Shown in pieces: positions 1-7,242 of a stretch of 21,226 bases of DNA. The position numbers and the translations under genes were made by a program. The first letter of the stretch is position 1, and each line of letters begins with the position of its first letter. The notes below the pieces were generated by a model. It had not been told where the DNA came from. It was given only the letters and a program-made list of their open reading frames with translations, and made no database searches. Location of the stretch: contig DHSB01000039.1 in the NCBI GenBank assembly GCA_002408385.1, positions 2,626 through 23,851 on the forward strand. Reading direction: 5' to 3'. This DNA is from Myxococcales bacterium UBA5297 (GTDB taxonomy: Bacteria > Myxococcota > Myxococcia > Myxococcales > UBA5297).

Positions 1-3
1 GGG

Positions 4-62
4 AGCGGAGTCGAAGGGCCCTTCGGGCTCGAACGCTCGGCCTCCTGCGCCTGTCGAAGGGG
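4..62. repeat. Short inverted/dispersed repeat-like sequence at window edge
   Basis: Positions 12-25 form a perfect 14-bp palindrome (CGAAGGGCCCTTCG). The element GTCGAAGGG occurs at about 10-18 and a near copy at about 53-61. GAGCGGAGTCGAAGGG-type sequences are common as short intergenic repeats in many bacteria, so this may be a dispersed element lying downstream of the TPR gene. It could also act as a factor-independent hairpin, but no T-run follows on either strand. The left edge is cut by the window. Confidence 0.35.
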
Positions 63-108
63 CTCGGGCTGGCCGGTTATCGCTCGAAGGATTCTTCGAC
101 ACCTCTAG

Positions 109-819
109 TCAGCGCGCCGAGTCGGGCAGCGGTCGCATCCTGCGCTCGGGCATGGTGTCGCCGGCCTCGCGCAGCACCGCGGCCGCCTCGGCGGCCCTAC
201 CCGCCCGCTCGTAGAACCGCGCGAGCCGCCGGGCGTAGAGGGCGTTGCCGGGCGCCGCGCGCACCAGCTCGCGCAGGTGCTTCTCGGCGCCTTCGAGATC
301 GCCAGTCCTCTCGTAGGCATCGGCGAGGTTCGCGCGAACGCCGCGCTCTTCGGGCCGCTCGCGCAGTGCCCGCTCGAGGTGCGGAATGGCCTGCGCGTGC
401 CGTTCGGTCTGTACGAGCAGCAGGCCGAGCTGAATGCGGGTATCGGTCAGCTCCTCGCGCAGCGCGAGCGCCCGCTCACACGCTTGGATGGCCGCCTGCG
501 TTTCGCCCTGCCGCTCGAACCAGAGCGCCGAGAGCGCCCACGCGCGCGGATTCTGCAGCTCGAGCCGGCGCGCCTCGGCCAACGCCCTGCCCTGCCGGGC
601 CTCCTCGCCGCCCGCGCGCATCAGCACCTCGGCCAGCTCCACGTGCGGCAGGCCCCAGCCCGGAAAGCCGCCTATCGACTGCTCGAGCAGCGCGGCGGCA
701 CCTTGAAGATCGCCGGCCGACGCCAGCTCGCGGGCCCTTCGAAAGTCGGCGACCGGATCGGTCACTTGGAGAAGGAACAGGGCTGCAATCCCTGGAAGAA
801 ACAGGTGCGCAACGTTCAT
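109..819 (-). CDS. TPR-repeat protein with N-terminal export signal or membrane anchor
   Basis: The protein is 236 residues from the ATG at 819. A TTG six codons upstream is also in frame but adds nothing recognisable. Residues 3-18 (AHLFLPGIAALFLLQV) are hydrophobic and look like a signal peptide or N-terminal anchor, though without the usual basic N-region. Residues from about 23 to 228 are a run of roughly six tetratricopeptide repeats. Typical TPR features are visible: the A..CERALAL helix at 112-120, PHLERALRERPEE at 146-158, LADAYERTGDLEGAEKHL at 165-182 and FYERAGRAAEAAAVLREAG at 202-220. TPR domains bind other proteins, so a scaffold role at the inner membrane or in the periplasm is likely, but the partner is unknown. 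The gene stands alone, divergent from mutS2. A terminator-like hairpin with a T-run lies between its probable promoter region and the start codon. No strong ribosome-binding site is visible. Confidence 0.75.
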   Translation of the reverse strand: MNVAHLFLPGIAALFLLQVTDPVADFRRARELASAGDLQGAAALLEQSIGGFPGWGLPHVELAEVLMRAGGEEARQGRALAEARRLELQNPRAWALSALWFERQGETQAAIQACERALALREELTDTRIQLGLLLVQTERHAQAIPHLERALRERPEERGVRANLADAYERTGDLEGAEKHLRELVRAAPGNALYARRLARFYERAGRAAEAAAVLREAGDTMPERRMRPLPDSAR

Positions 820-832
820 GGTCGCGGGGCTT

Positions 833-876
833 AACAAAAGGAATGCCCACCCTCAACCCCGCCGTTGAGGGTTGGG
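833..876 (-). promoter_or_regulatory. Hairpin plus T-run in the leader of the TPR gene (possible attenuator)
   Basis: The arms ACCCTCAAC (849-857) and GTTGAGGGT (864-872) pair perfectly around a 6-nt loop. CCC at 846-848 pairs further with GGG at 874-876 past one bulged base. On the minus strand the hairpin is followed after about 6 nt by TTTTGTT (839-833), and the TPR start codon lies 13 nt further on. No minus-strand gene exists upstream that would need a terminator here, so an attenuator or a structured leader is possible. The inverted repeat could alternatively be a protein-binding site in the divergent promoter region. Confidence 0.4.
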
Positions 877-982
877 CCTGTCGCGCTCGGGCCATCGACC
901 CCGAACGACGAGCGCCCGCCGGCTCGAGGCTCGAGCGGCCGGCAGGCGATCCCAGGGCGCCGACCGCGCGTCTTGAACTCGA

Positions 983-1010
983 TTGACTTGCCCGTGCCCG
1001 TCGGCACAAG
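983..1010 (+). promoter_or_regulatory. Candidate sigma-70-type promoter for mutS2
   Basis: TTGACT at 983-988 matches five of six bases of a -35 box. CACAAG at 1005-1010, 16 bp downstream, is a weak -10 box. Transcription would start about 20 nt before the mutS2 ATG. The short repeats GTGCC (994-998), GGCAC (1003-1007) and GTGCC (1011-1015) overlap this site and can form two alternative small hairpins. Confidence 0.28.
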
Positions 1011-1035
1011 GTGCCTGCCCTCTCGGAGCAGAAGC

Positions 1036-3450
1036 ATGAATCGCATTCCCGCAAAAACGCTCGAAGATCTGCAGTGGTCCAGCATCCTGCAGGCGCTCGC
1101 CTCGCGCGCGAAGACCGACCTGGGCCGCGCCCGCTGCCTCGTGCGGCCCTTCCTCGAGACGACCGAGGCCATCCGCGCCGAGCTCGAGCGCAGCGAGGAG
1201 CTCTCCAAGCTCTCCGTCGAGGAGCAGCTCACCCTTCCGCTCTGGGGCGTCCAGGACATCCGCAAGCCGCTCGAGCGCGCGAGCAAGGGAGGCACCCTCG
1301 AGCCCGCCGAGCTGCTCTCGTGCGCGGCGGTGCTCCACGCCTTGCTGCGGGTGCGCGACTTCGTCGAGTCCCGCGAGCAGAGGCTGCCCCGAGCTTGGAG
1401 CCTCGCCTCGCGCATCGCCGACCTGGGCCGCGTCGCCAGCCGCATCGAGCGCTCCTTCGAGCCGAGCGGCGAGCTGTCGGACCGCGCCAGCCCCGAGCTC
1501 TACGAGCTGCGCGAGCGCTGCCGCGGCCTGCACCGCGGCATCAAGGCCAAGCTCGACCAGCTACTGCACGACGAGCAGTTCCTGCCGCTGCTGCGCGAGA
1601 ACTACTACACGATCCGCAACGAACGTTACGTGGTGCCCGTGCTCGCGAGCGCGCGCTCGCAAGTGCCCGGCATCGTGCACAACGCCTCGCAGAGCGGCCA
1701 GACGCTCTTCGTCGAGCCCCAGCCGCTCATCACCCTGGGCAACGAGCTGATGATCGCCCAGTCGATGGCCGCCGAAGAGGAGCGGCGCATCCTCAAGGAG
1801 CTCTCGGGGCTGCTCGGCGCCCACGCCGTCGAGCTCGAGGAGTCGCTCGAGGCGGCCGCCGAGCTCGACGCCATCGAGGCGGCCGCCAAGCTCGGTCTCG
1901 ACCTCGACTCGGCGCCCGTCGAGGTCGTCGAGCCCGAGGCCTCGTTCCGGCTCCAGGCGATGCGTCACCCGCTGCTTGCGCTGCAGCAGAAGAAGGTGGT
2001 GCCCAACGACCTCGCCTTCTCGGCCGACGAGCGGGTGCTCGTCGTCTCCGGACCGAACGCGGGCGGCAAGACCGTCACCCTCACCGGCGTGGGGCTGTGC
2101 GCGCTGATGCTGCGGGCCGGACTGGCGATTCCTGCCGAGCGCGGCTCGACCCTGCCCTTCTTCCGCGACGTCGAGTCGGCGGTCGGCGACGACCAGGATC
2201 TGAGCCGCGACCTGTCGACCTTCAGCGCCCACCTGACGACGCTGCGCGAGATCGGCAAGGTGGCCGGGGCCGGCTCGCTCGTGCTGGTCGACGAGATCGC
2301 CGCGGACACCGACCCGCGCGAGGGCGCGGCGATAGCCCTCGCGGTGCTCGAGGATCTGGCGTCCAAGGGCGCGCGGGTCATCGTCACCACCCACCTCGAG
2401 GAGCTCAAGGCCGTCGCGGTCACCAACCCCGCCTACGTCAACGCCCGCGTCGGCTTCGACCCGGCGAGGATGGCCCCGACCTACCGACTGCACTACGGCA
2501 CGCCTGGTTCCTCCTCGGCCATCGAGATCGCCCGGCGCGTGGGGCTCGACCCGCACATCTGCGACCGGGCCGAGGAGAACCTCAAGCGCACCTCCGGTCC
2601 GCTCGGCCAGGCGCTCGCCAAGCTCGAGCAGGCGCAGGACGAGGCCTTCCGGGCGAAGCTGGCGCTGCAGGAGCAGCAGAAGGAGCTCGACCGCCTGCGG
2701 GCGAGGCTCGAGCTGGAGCGCGAAGAGGTGCGCGAGCGCGAACGGGCCATCCAAGCCGAGGCCCGAGTCGAGCTCGTCCAGGAGATCGAGCGGGTTCGCG
2801 CGGAGGTCTCGGCGATAGTCGCCAGCCTCCAGGCAGCGCCGACGGTGCGCGCCGCAGTCGAGACGCAGAGCAAGCTCGCCGAGATCGCCGAGCAAGAGAG
2901 GCGCGAGCTCGACAAGCAGAAGGCGTCGGCCGAGACCGCGCGCGAGGAGCGCCTGCCCGAGGGCGTCGCCATCGTCCCCGGAATGCGGGTGAAGCTGCCG
3001 AACCTCGGCGAGGCGCAGGTGCTCGAGATCAACGGCGGCGAGGCGCTCGTCGCCGCGGGCGCGATGAAGCTGCGCCGGCCGCTCACCGACCTGATTCCGC
3101 TCAAGGGCGCTCCCAAGGCCGCCAAGGGCTTCCCGGGAAAGGCGAAGAAGCGCGAAGAGAAGATGCGCGCTGCCGAGCAGGCCGCCCCGGGTGAGATCAA
3201 CTACGGAAAGAACAAGCTCGACGTGCGCGGCCTGAGGGCCGAGGAGGCGCTGCGCGAGGTCGAGTCCTTCCTCGACCACAGCTTCTCGGAGGGCAAGCCC
3301 GGCGCGCTCATCGTCCACGGCCTGGGCACCGGCGCGCTCAAGGCGACCATCCGCGACTACCTGCGCGCCTCGCCCTACATCCGCGGCTTTCGCGGCGGCG
3401 ACGACCACGAGGGCGGCGAGGGGGTGACGGTGGTGGACCTGGGCGGCTGA
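1036..3450 (+). CDS. mutS2: Endonuclease MutS2 (MutS-family ATPase with C-terminal Smr nuclease domain)
   Basis: The product is 804 residues, a normal MutS2 length. The start is the ATG at 1036 because GGAG sits at 1025-1028 and the protein then opens with the usual MutS2 N-terminus (AKTLEDLQW). The longer frame back to 865 is non-family sequence. The core and lever region (about 150-300) is followed by the ATPase: Walker A GPNAGGKT at 339-346 and Walker B LVLVDE ending at 419-420. After it comes DEIAADTDPREG, where many relatives have G(A/S)GT in place of AADT. A long charged coiled coil (about 515-640) leads to the Smr domain at about 727-804, with LDVRG at 728-732 (family LDLRG; the Asp and Arg are kept) and HGLGTG at 761-766. 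MutS2 lacks the MutS mismatch-recognition domain. In the family it limits recombination by cleaving branched DNA, and in Bacillus it also splits collided ribosomes. Here it is probably transcribed alone. Confidence 0.96.
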   Translation: MNRIPAKTLEDLQWSSILQALASRAKTDLGRARCLVRPFLETTEAIRAELERSEELSKLSVEEQLTLPLWGVQDIRKPLERASKGGTLEPAELLSCAAVLHALLRVRDFVESREQRLPRAWSLASRIADLGRVASRIERSFEPSGELSDRASPELYELRERCRGLHRGIKAKLDQLLHDEQFLPLLRENYYTIRNERYVVPVLASARSQVPGIVHNASQSGQTLFVEPQPLITLGNELMIAQSMAAEEERRILKELSGLLGAHAVELEESLEAAAELDAIEAAAKLGLDLDSAPVEVVEPEASFRLQAMRHPLLALQQKKVVPNDLAFSADERVLVVSGPNAGGKTVTLTGVGLCALMLRAGLAIPAERGSTLPFFRDVESAVGDDQDLSRDLSTFSAHLTTLREIGKVAGAGSLVLVDEIAADTDPREGAAIALAVLEDLASKGARVIVTTHLEELKAVAVTNPAYVNARVGFDPARMAPTYRLHYGTPGSSSAIEIARRVGLDPHICDRAEENLKRTSGPLGQALAKLEQAQDEAFRAKLALQEQQKELDRLRARLELEREEVRERERAIQAEARVELVQEIERVRAEVSAIVASLQAAPTVRAAVETQSKLAEIAEQERRELDKQKASAETAREERLPEGVAIVPGMRVKLPNLGEAQVLEINGGEALVAAGAMKLRRPLTDLIPLKGAPKAAKGFPGKAKKREEKMRAAEQAAPGEINYGKNKLDVRGLRAEEALREVESFLDHSFSEGKPGALIVHGLGTGALKATIRDYLRASPYIRGFRGGDDHEGGEGVTVVDLGG

Positions 3451-3607
3451 GCCTGCTCCGCGCGCCTCGTCGCAAAAGGGCGAGGGCCGACCCGGCACCC
3501 GCTCGCTCACCTCTCAGCGGCCGCGACCGCCGCCGTCGTTCCTCACTTGTGGCGGAATGGACTCTGGTTCGCTAAGGTTTGCGTCCACAACGTTGCAGCT
3601 CAAAGGG

Positions 3608-3696
3608 TGTGACGGTCGTGTGGCCGTCATAGGCTGAACGGATGGTCGGGCCACCATCCGGAGATTCGCGCGGAACCTTCCCGCGCGCTCCGGAGG
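3608..3696 (+). promoter_or_regulatory. Structured leader: three consecutive hairpins before the ribosome-binding site
   Basis: Hairpin I pairs TGTGACGG (3608-3615) with CCGTCATA (3624-3631), including one G-U pair. Hairpin II pairs CGGATGGT (3639-3646) with ACCATCCG (3653-3660). Hairpin III pairs CGCGCGG (3667-3673) with CCGCGCG (3681-3687). The Shine-Dalgarno GGAGG (3692-3696) follows four bases after hairpin III, and the ATG is at 3704. No riboswitch class is recognised, and no T-run follows any stem, so these are not standard terminators. They may control translation of the small membrane protein, or form a processed 3' end for mutS2. Confidence 0.45.
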
Positions 3697-3703
3697 CTTT
3701 CCC

Positions 3704-4084
3704 ATGGCCCGCAAGCCCGTCCCCGCTCCTTCGACCGCGACCGCCAACACCAGCGATGCGGCCCCTCAGCCCCAAGCCCGGCAGATGGGCTGCCTCGCGC
3801 TCGTCGCGCGGATGACCTGGTTGTTCTTCGGCAACATCGCGCTGCTGGCGCTCACGCTCTCTCTGACGAGACGCCAAGGGTTCTCGGGCTGGGACGTCGC
3901 CTTCTGGAGCCTGGCGCTCGGCCTCATCGGCGTGCGCTATCTCGACGTCACGCGCCTCGGCGGCTTCTCGACCGACGGCAAGCCCGCAACGCTTGCCGAC
4001 TGGCGCCGCTACTCGTTGAAGATGCTCGCCTTCGCGGTCGCGGCCTATGGCGCCGCCCTGGGGCTGCGCAGCGTCATCGGCTGA
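3704..4084 (+). CDS. Small membrane protein, three predicted helices, function unknown
   Basis: The protein is 126 residues. Its start is well fixed by a perfect GGAGG at 3692-3696, seven bases before the ATG. Residues 1-28 are a polar Pro/Ala/Thr-rich tail, probably disordered. Three hydrophobic stretches follow at about 31-54, 63-80 and 104-123. They are separated by short loops, one carrying Arg residues at 56-57 (TRRQ) and one reading RLGGFSTDGKPATLADWRR (84-102). I do not recognise the family. The size and topology resemble the small accessory membrane proteins often found beside larger complexes, but no such complex is encoded next to it. It lies 253 bp after mutS2 on the same strand behind a structured leader, and it ends at a bidirectional terminator facing the lipoprotein gene. 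Codon use matches its neighbours, so it is very likely a real gene. Confidence 0.8.
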   Translation: MARKPVPAPSTATANTSDAAPQPQARQMGCLALVARMTWLFFGNIALLALTLSLTRRQGFSGWDVAFWSLALGLIGVRYLDVTRLGGFSTDGKPATLADWRRYSLKMLAFAVAAYGAALGLRSVIG

Positions 4085-4191
4085 AAGCCTCTCCGTGCCC
4101 GCGCGCTGCTTCGAGCCGCGCGGGGGGAGCGGCGCCGCTGCCGGTTGGCCCGACAGCAGCGTCTGCTCTTCCAGACGGGCCCGATACGAAA

Positions 4192-4229
4192 GAGGCCGGC
4201 GGCCGCCACCATGGCGAGCCGCCGGCCTC
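4192..4229. terminator. Bidirectional intrinsic terminator between convergent genes
   Basis: GAGGCCGGCGGC (4192-4203) and GCCGCCGGCCTC (4218-4229) form a perfect 12-bp stem. Inside it CGCC (4204-4207) pairs with GGCG (4213-4216), giving about 16 paired bases with one bulge. On the minus strand the stem is followed by TCTTTCG, a modest T-run ending the lipoprotein transcript. On the plus strand the following sequence is not T-rich. A second small hairpin (CGTCTG/CAGACG, 4160-4177) precedes it. The position, between stop codons at 4084 and 4253, is what a shared terminator would occupy. Confidence 0.75.
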
Positions 4230-4252
4230 AGGTCATCGGGTCTCGAACGCCG

Positions 4253-6793
4253 CTACGGGGTGTTGGCGGCGCCCGGGGTCGGCGTGCTGCTCAGGCTGAA
4301 GTCGGCCGAGTTGTCGTCGGTGTCCTGGCCATTGGGAATCCGGCAGAGCGAGCCGTCGCCGGGGTCGGCGGGCGCCGCGTCGCCCTCGGCGATGTCGAGG
4401 ACCGTCCCGTTGCCAAGCTTGCCCTGAGTCGAGGCGCCTTCGTACGAGAGCGCGTCGAGCACCGAGTTGTCCCTCACGTTGACGAGCGCGACCGCGTCCG
4501 GTCCGTTCTGGATGGCCATCGCGGTCTTGAGGATCGACAGCGCGCCCGGGGCCGGAGTCACCTCCGCCAAGTGCACGACGAGATAGCCGCCGGCCGGCAG
4601 CGACGCGCCGGCCTCACTCAGCGCCACCCGGTAGTACTCCGCCGCCGGGCTCGAAGCCCCGTTGAAGAAGACCAGCGCGAGGTCGGCGAGGCTGCTCGCC
4701 GAGGAGGTGGGGTTGAAGACCTCGATGAACTCCGCGGTGTCGGTGCCCGCCTGGTCGTAGTCGAGCTCGTTGATGACCAGCCCGCCCGTCGTTACGGCGG
4801 CAAAGCCATCGAAGCTCGCCGAGTTCTGCGCCGAGGAGATGCCCCGGCCGTTCAGATCGAGGACGGTGTTGGCGACCGTGACGGTGTACTGCGTGCCGGA
4901 GGCCTGGGCGCTCGTGCCTACGGTGGCGATGGTCCCGTTGACCGACGCGCTGGTGGCGCTCAGCCCGCCGCTGAAGGTGAACTGCGAGCCGTTGCCGAGC
5001 ACGCTCGCCGCATCGATCTCGCGATCGAAGGTGACGCTGATCGAGGTCGCCGAGAGAGCCCGCGCGGAGACGACGAGCGGCGCGGGGCAGTTGACGTTGG
5101 TGAGCTCGGCCGCCGAATAGGCCGACGGCTGGGCCTGCGCGTTGTGGCGCCACATCACCCCGTAGTTGATGGTGAAGCTGCAGCCCTGCTCGAGACCGAG
5201 CGACTCCTTGAGCGTCTGCGCCAGCCGGACCTTCAGGTTGGTGTCGTTCGGCACGCCCGAGGTCGAGAAGGGCGCCGACTGGTGCCCGGAGCCGCCGTAG
5301 GCGAAGGGACCGGCGACGGTGCCGCTGAGGCGGATCAGCTCGCACTCGTACCCGCCGAGGTTGGAGACGATGTCTGTCGCCGAGCTCAGGTCCTGGACGA
5401 GCGAGGTGACCGGGTTGCCCGCCGAGACGCGGCTGTAGCCGTTGATCGCGGTCGCCATCTTGATCGAGCTGACCGAGGAGTCGAGCGCGGTCACGGTGAG
5501 GTTGACGCTGTCGCCGACCGCGACGGCCGGGGAGAGCGTGGCCGGGTCGACCTTGACGAAGAGGGCCGGCCCGATGCGGTCGGCCTGGAGCACGAAGCCC
5601 GCCGCGTCGTTGCCGACGGCCGCCTTCACGTAGGTGACGAGCGCGCCGTGGATGGGCAGCGACAGGCCCGTGCCATCGGCCGCCGCGCGGGCCGCGGCGA
5701 TCTGCTCGGAGGCCGAGCCCTGCTGGGCGACGCAGAGGTTGCTCGCGCTGCAGACCGGCGTCGCGGGCGTCGCCGCGCAGTCCGGGTTCGCCAGGCACTG
5801 CACGCACTGGCCGCCGGCGATCGCGACGTTGCACTTGGGCGTCGAGCCCCCGCAGCCCTCGGTGGCAGTGCAGACGACGCACTGCTGTGTCTGGGTGTTG
5901 CAAACCGGGGTCGGGGTCGAGCATTCGCCGCTGTTCGCGCAGCCGGTGCTCTCGGTCTCGCAGCGTCCGCCCGCCACCGCGGTGTTGCAGGTCTCGTCCG
6001 GCTCGCAGCCCTCGGTCGCGGTGCAGACGACGCACTGGCTAGCCTGCGTGTCGCAGACCGGGGTCGGGGCCGAGCACTCGCCGCTGTTCGCGCAGCCGGT
6101 GCTCTCGGCGTCGCAGCGTCCGCCGGCCACCGCGGTGTTGCAGGTCTCGCCCTGCTCACAGCCCTCGGTCGCGGTGCAGACGACGCACTGCTGCGTCTGC
6201 GTGTTGCAGACCGGGGTCGCGCCCGAGCACTCGCCGCTGTTCGCGCAGCCGGTGCTCTCGGCGTCGCAGCGCCCGCCGGCCACCGCGGTGTTGCAGGTCT
6301 CGCCCTGCTCGCAGCCCTCGGTCGGGGTACAGACCACGCACTGGCGGGTCTGCGTGTTGCAAACCGGGGTCGCGCCCGCGCACTCGCCGCTGTCTGTGCA
6401 GCCGGTAGTCGGCGTCACGCACCGGCCATTCGGATAGCTCGTGTCACAGTAGTCGCCCGGGAGACAGCCGTAGTACGCCGTGCAGACGACGCAGCTCTTC
6501 GTCGCCAGATCGCAGATCGGAGTCGGATCCGAACAATGCGAATCGGAGGTGCAATCGACGCACTGGCCCTTCGCCACCGAAGTGTCGCACACCTCGTCGG
6601 CGCCGCAGCCCTTGTCGGCCGTGCAGGCCTTGCAGGTCTTGGCCGCCTCGTCGCAGATCGGGGTCGCCCCGCCGCACGCAGGAGAGCATGCAGAGGGCTC
6701 GCAGTCGGGGCCGGTACACTCCTCTTCGCCTCCCGAACAACCGGCGAGGGCGAGGACGGTCAAGGTGCTGAGCAGGGTGAGTCGCAATCGCAT
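4253..6793 (-). CDS. Outer-membrane-type lipoprotein with Cys-rich tandem repeats and a C-terminal lamin-tail-like domain
   Basis: The protein is 846 residues. The start is fixed by AGGAGG (6803-6798) four bases before the ATG. The signal peptide (1-18) ends in a lipobox LAGC with Cys19 as the lipidation site, followed by Ser-Gly-Gly. Residues 26-355 are Cys-rich and built of units of about 51 residues with the pattern C..SGEC...TPVC.....QCVVC...GC...TC. The first two units (about 35-130) are divergent, three (130-282) are nearly identical, and a degenerate fourth follows. Residues 375-570 contain a probable beta-rich region with scattered Cys. Residues 571-665 resemble a Big-like or fibronectin-like fold (SATSISVTFDREID). 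Residues 670-790 fit a lamin-tail domain (LVINELDYDQ..TAEFIEVFNP). The closing motif LCRIPNGQDTDDN...TPTPGAAN is typical of such proteins in myxobacteria. A surface structural or adhesive role is an inference, since no enzyme motif is visible. Its transcript ends at the 4192-4229 terminator. Confidence 0.88.
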   Translation of the reverse strand: MRLRLTLLSTLTVLALAGCSGGEEECTGPDCEPSACSPACGGATPICDEAAKTCKACTADKGCGADEVCDTSVAKGQCVDCTSDSHCSDPTPICDLATKSCVVCTAYYGCLPGDYCDTSYPNGRCVTPTTGCTDSGECAGATPVCNTQTRQCVVCTPTEGCEQGETCNTAVAGGRCDAESTGCANSGECSGATPVCNTQTQQCVVCTATEGCEQGETCNTAVAGGRCDAESTGCANSGECSAPTPVCDTQASQCVVCTATEGCEPDETCNTAVAGGRCETESTGCANSGECSTPTPVCNTQTQQCVVCTATEGCGGSTPKCNVAIAGGQCVQCLANPDCAATPATPVCSASNLCVAQQGSASEQIAAARAAADGTGLSLPIHGALVTYVKAAVGNDAAGFVLQADRIGPALFVKVDPATLSPAVAVGDSVNLTVTALDSSVSSIKMATAINGYSRVSAGNPVTSLVQDLSSATDIVSNLGGYECELIRLSGTVAGPFAYGGSGHQSAPFSTSGVPNDTNLKVRLAQTLKESLGLEQGCSFTINYGVMWRHNAQAQPSAYSAAELTNVNCPAPLVVSARALSATSISVTFDREIDAASVLGNGSQFTFSGGLSATSASVNGTIATVGTSAQASGTQYTVTVANTVLDLNGRGISSAQNSASFDGFAAVTTGGLVINELDYDQAGTDTAEFIEVFNPTSSASSLADLALVFFNGASSPAAEYYRVALSEAGASLPAGGYLVVHLAEVTPAPGALSILKTAMAIQNGPDAVALVNVRDNSVLDALSYEGASTQGKLGNGTVLDIAEGDAAPADPGDGSLCRIPNGQDTDDNSADFSLSSTPTPGAANTP
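5795..6406 (-). repeat. 153-bp tandem repeats inside the lipoprotein gene
   Basis: There are four copies of a 153-bp (51-codon) unit covering residues 130-333: 130-180, 181-231, 232-282 and a diverged 283-333. The first three are nearly identical in DNA as well as protein. For example, a long stretch around 6085-6170 recurs almost unchanged 153 bp away around 6238-6323. The unit is a multiple of three, so copy-number change by recombination would lengthen or shorten the Cys-rich stalk without breaking the frame. Confidence 0.9.
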
Positions 6794-7242
6794 GTGGCCT
6801 CCTGGGAAAGATGGAGAACTCTACACCGTCCCGCGCGCAGCGTGTTCAGCCCTGGCCTCGTGTGCGGCGTGAATCGTGAGAGCCGCAATCCCACCTCGTC
6901 CTACAGTGCATGCCCAGGCTCGTGGTACCGAGCGAGTGGACGCGGCCCGCTCCCCGCGCCAGCGGCGCTCCTCGAAGCCCGGCCCCAGGTCGCCGCCCGC
7001 GCGAGCCTCTGCGGCCATGGCTTCGGCGGTTCCAAAGGGCCCACCGGCCCAGGGCCTCTGATCCTGAGGATCGGTCGAGAGATCCTTCTCAGCCTCGCTT
7101 CAGCGCCTCTTCTTCATGCGCGCACGCGGGCCGCCGAGACGGTGGCGGTCGTACGCCTTGCGCGACGGGCCGCAGGAGATCTCCCGACATCTCTCGAGCG
7201 GCTCTTCACCAGTCTCGCAAGAGACTGCAAATCGCGAAGGGA
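6794..7242. other. Intergenic region between rnr and the lipoprotein gene, no gene seen
   Basis: The short frames here have Arg/Ala/Pro-rich translations with no start signal or family resemblance. Next to the lipoprotein start, the minus strand carries TAGAGT (6823-6818), a possible -10 box that would place transcription about 20 nt before the ATG; the -35 is weak (TGAACA). Near rnr are several hairpins. They include a perfect 7-bp stem at 7210-7227, an imperfect 9-bp stem made of CTGAGGATC and its partner at about 7064-7092, and GGGCC/GGCCC at 7037-7050 followed on the minus strand by TTT. I see nothing else. Confidence 0.5.
7210..7227 (-). terminator. Hairpin just after rnr, possible terminator without T-run
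   Basis: CAGTCTC (7210-7216) and GAGACTG (7221-7227) make a perfect 7-bp stem with a 4-nt loop, 15 nt past the rnr stop codon. No T-run follows on the minus strand. It may therefore protect the 3' end or need Rho. A second hairpin at 7037-7050 with a following TTT is a later candidate. Confidence 0.35.

Noticed and set aside
865..1035. 57-codon N-terminal extension of mutS2
   Set aside because: It begins with TTG inside a hairpin, has an Arg/Pro-rich translation unlike MutS2, and lacks a ribosome-binding site, while the ATG at 1036 has one.
6821..7061. Small genes on either strand in the rnr-lipoprotein gap
   Set aside because: Frames of about 60 codons have Arg/Ala/Pro-rich translations, no Shine-Dalgarno, and overlap each other antisense.
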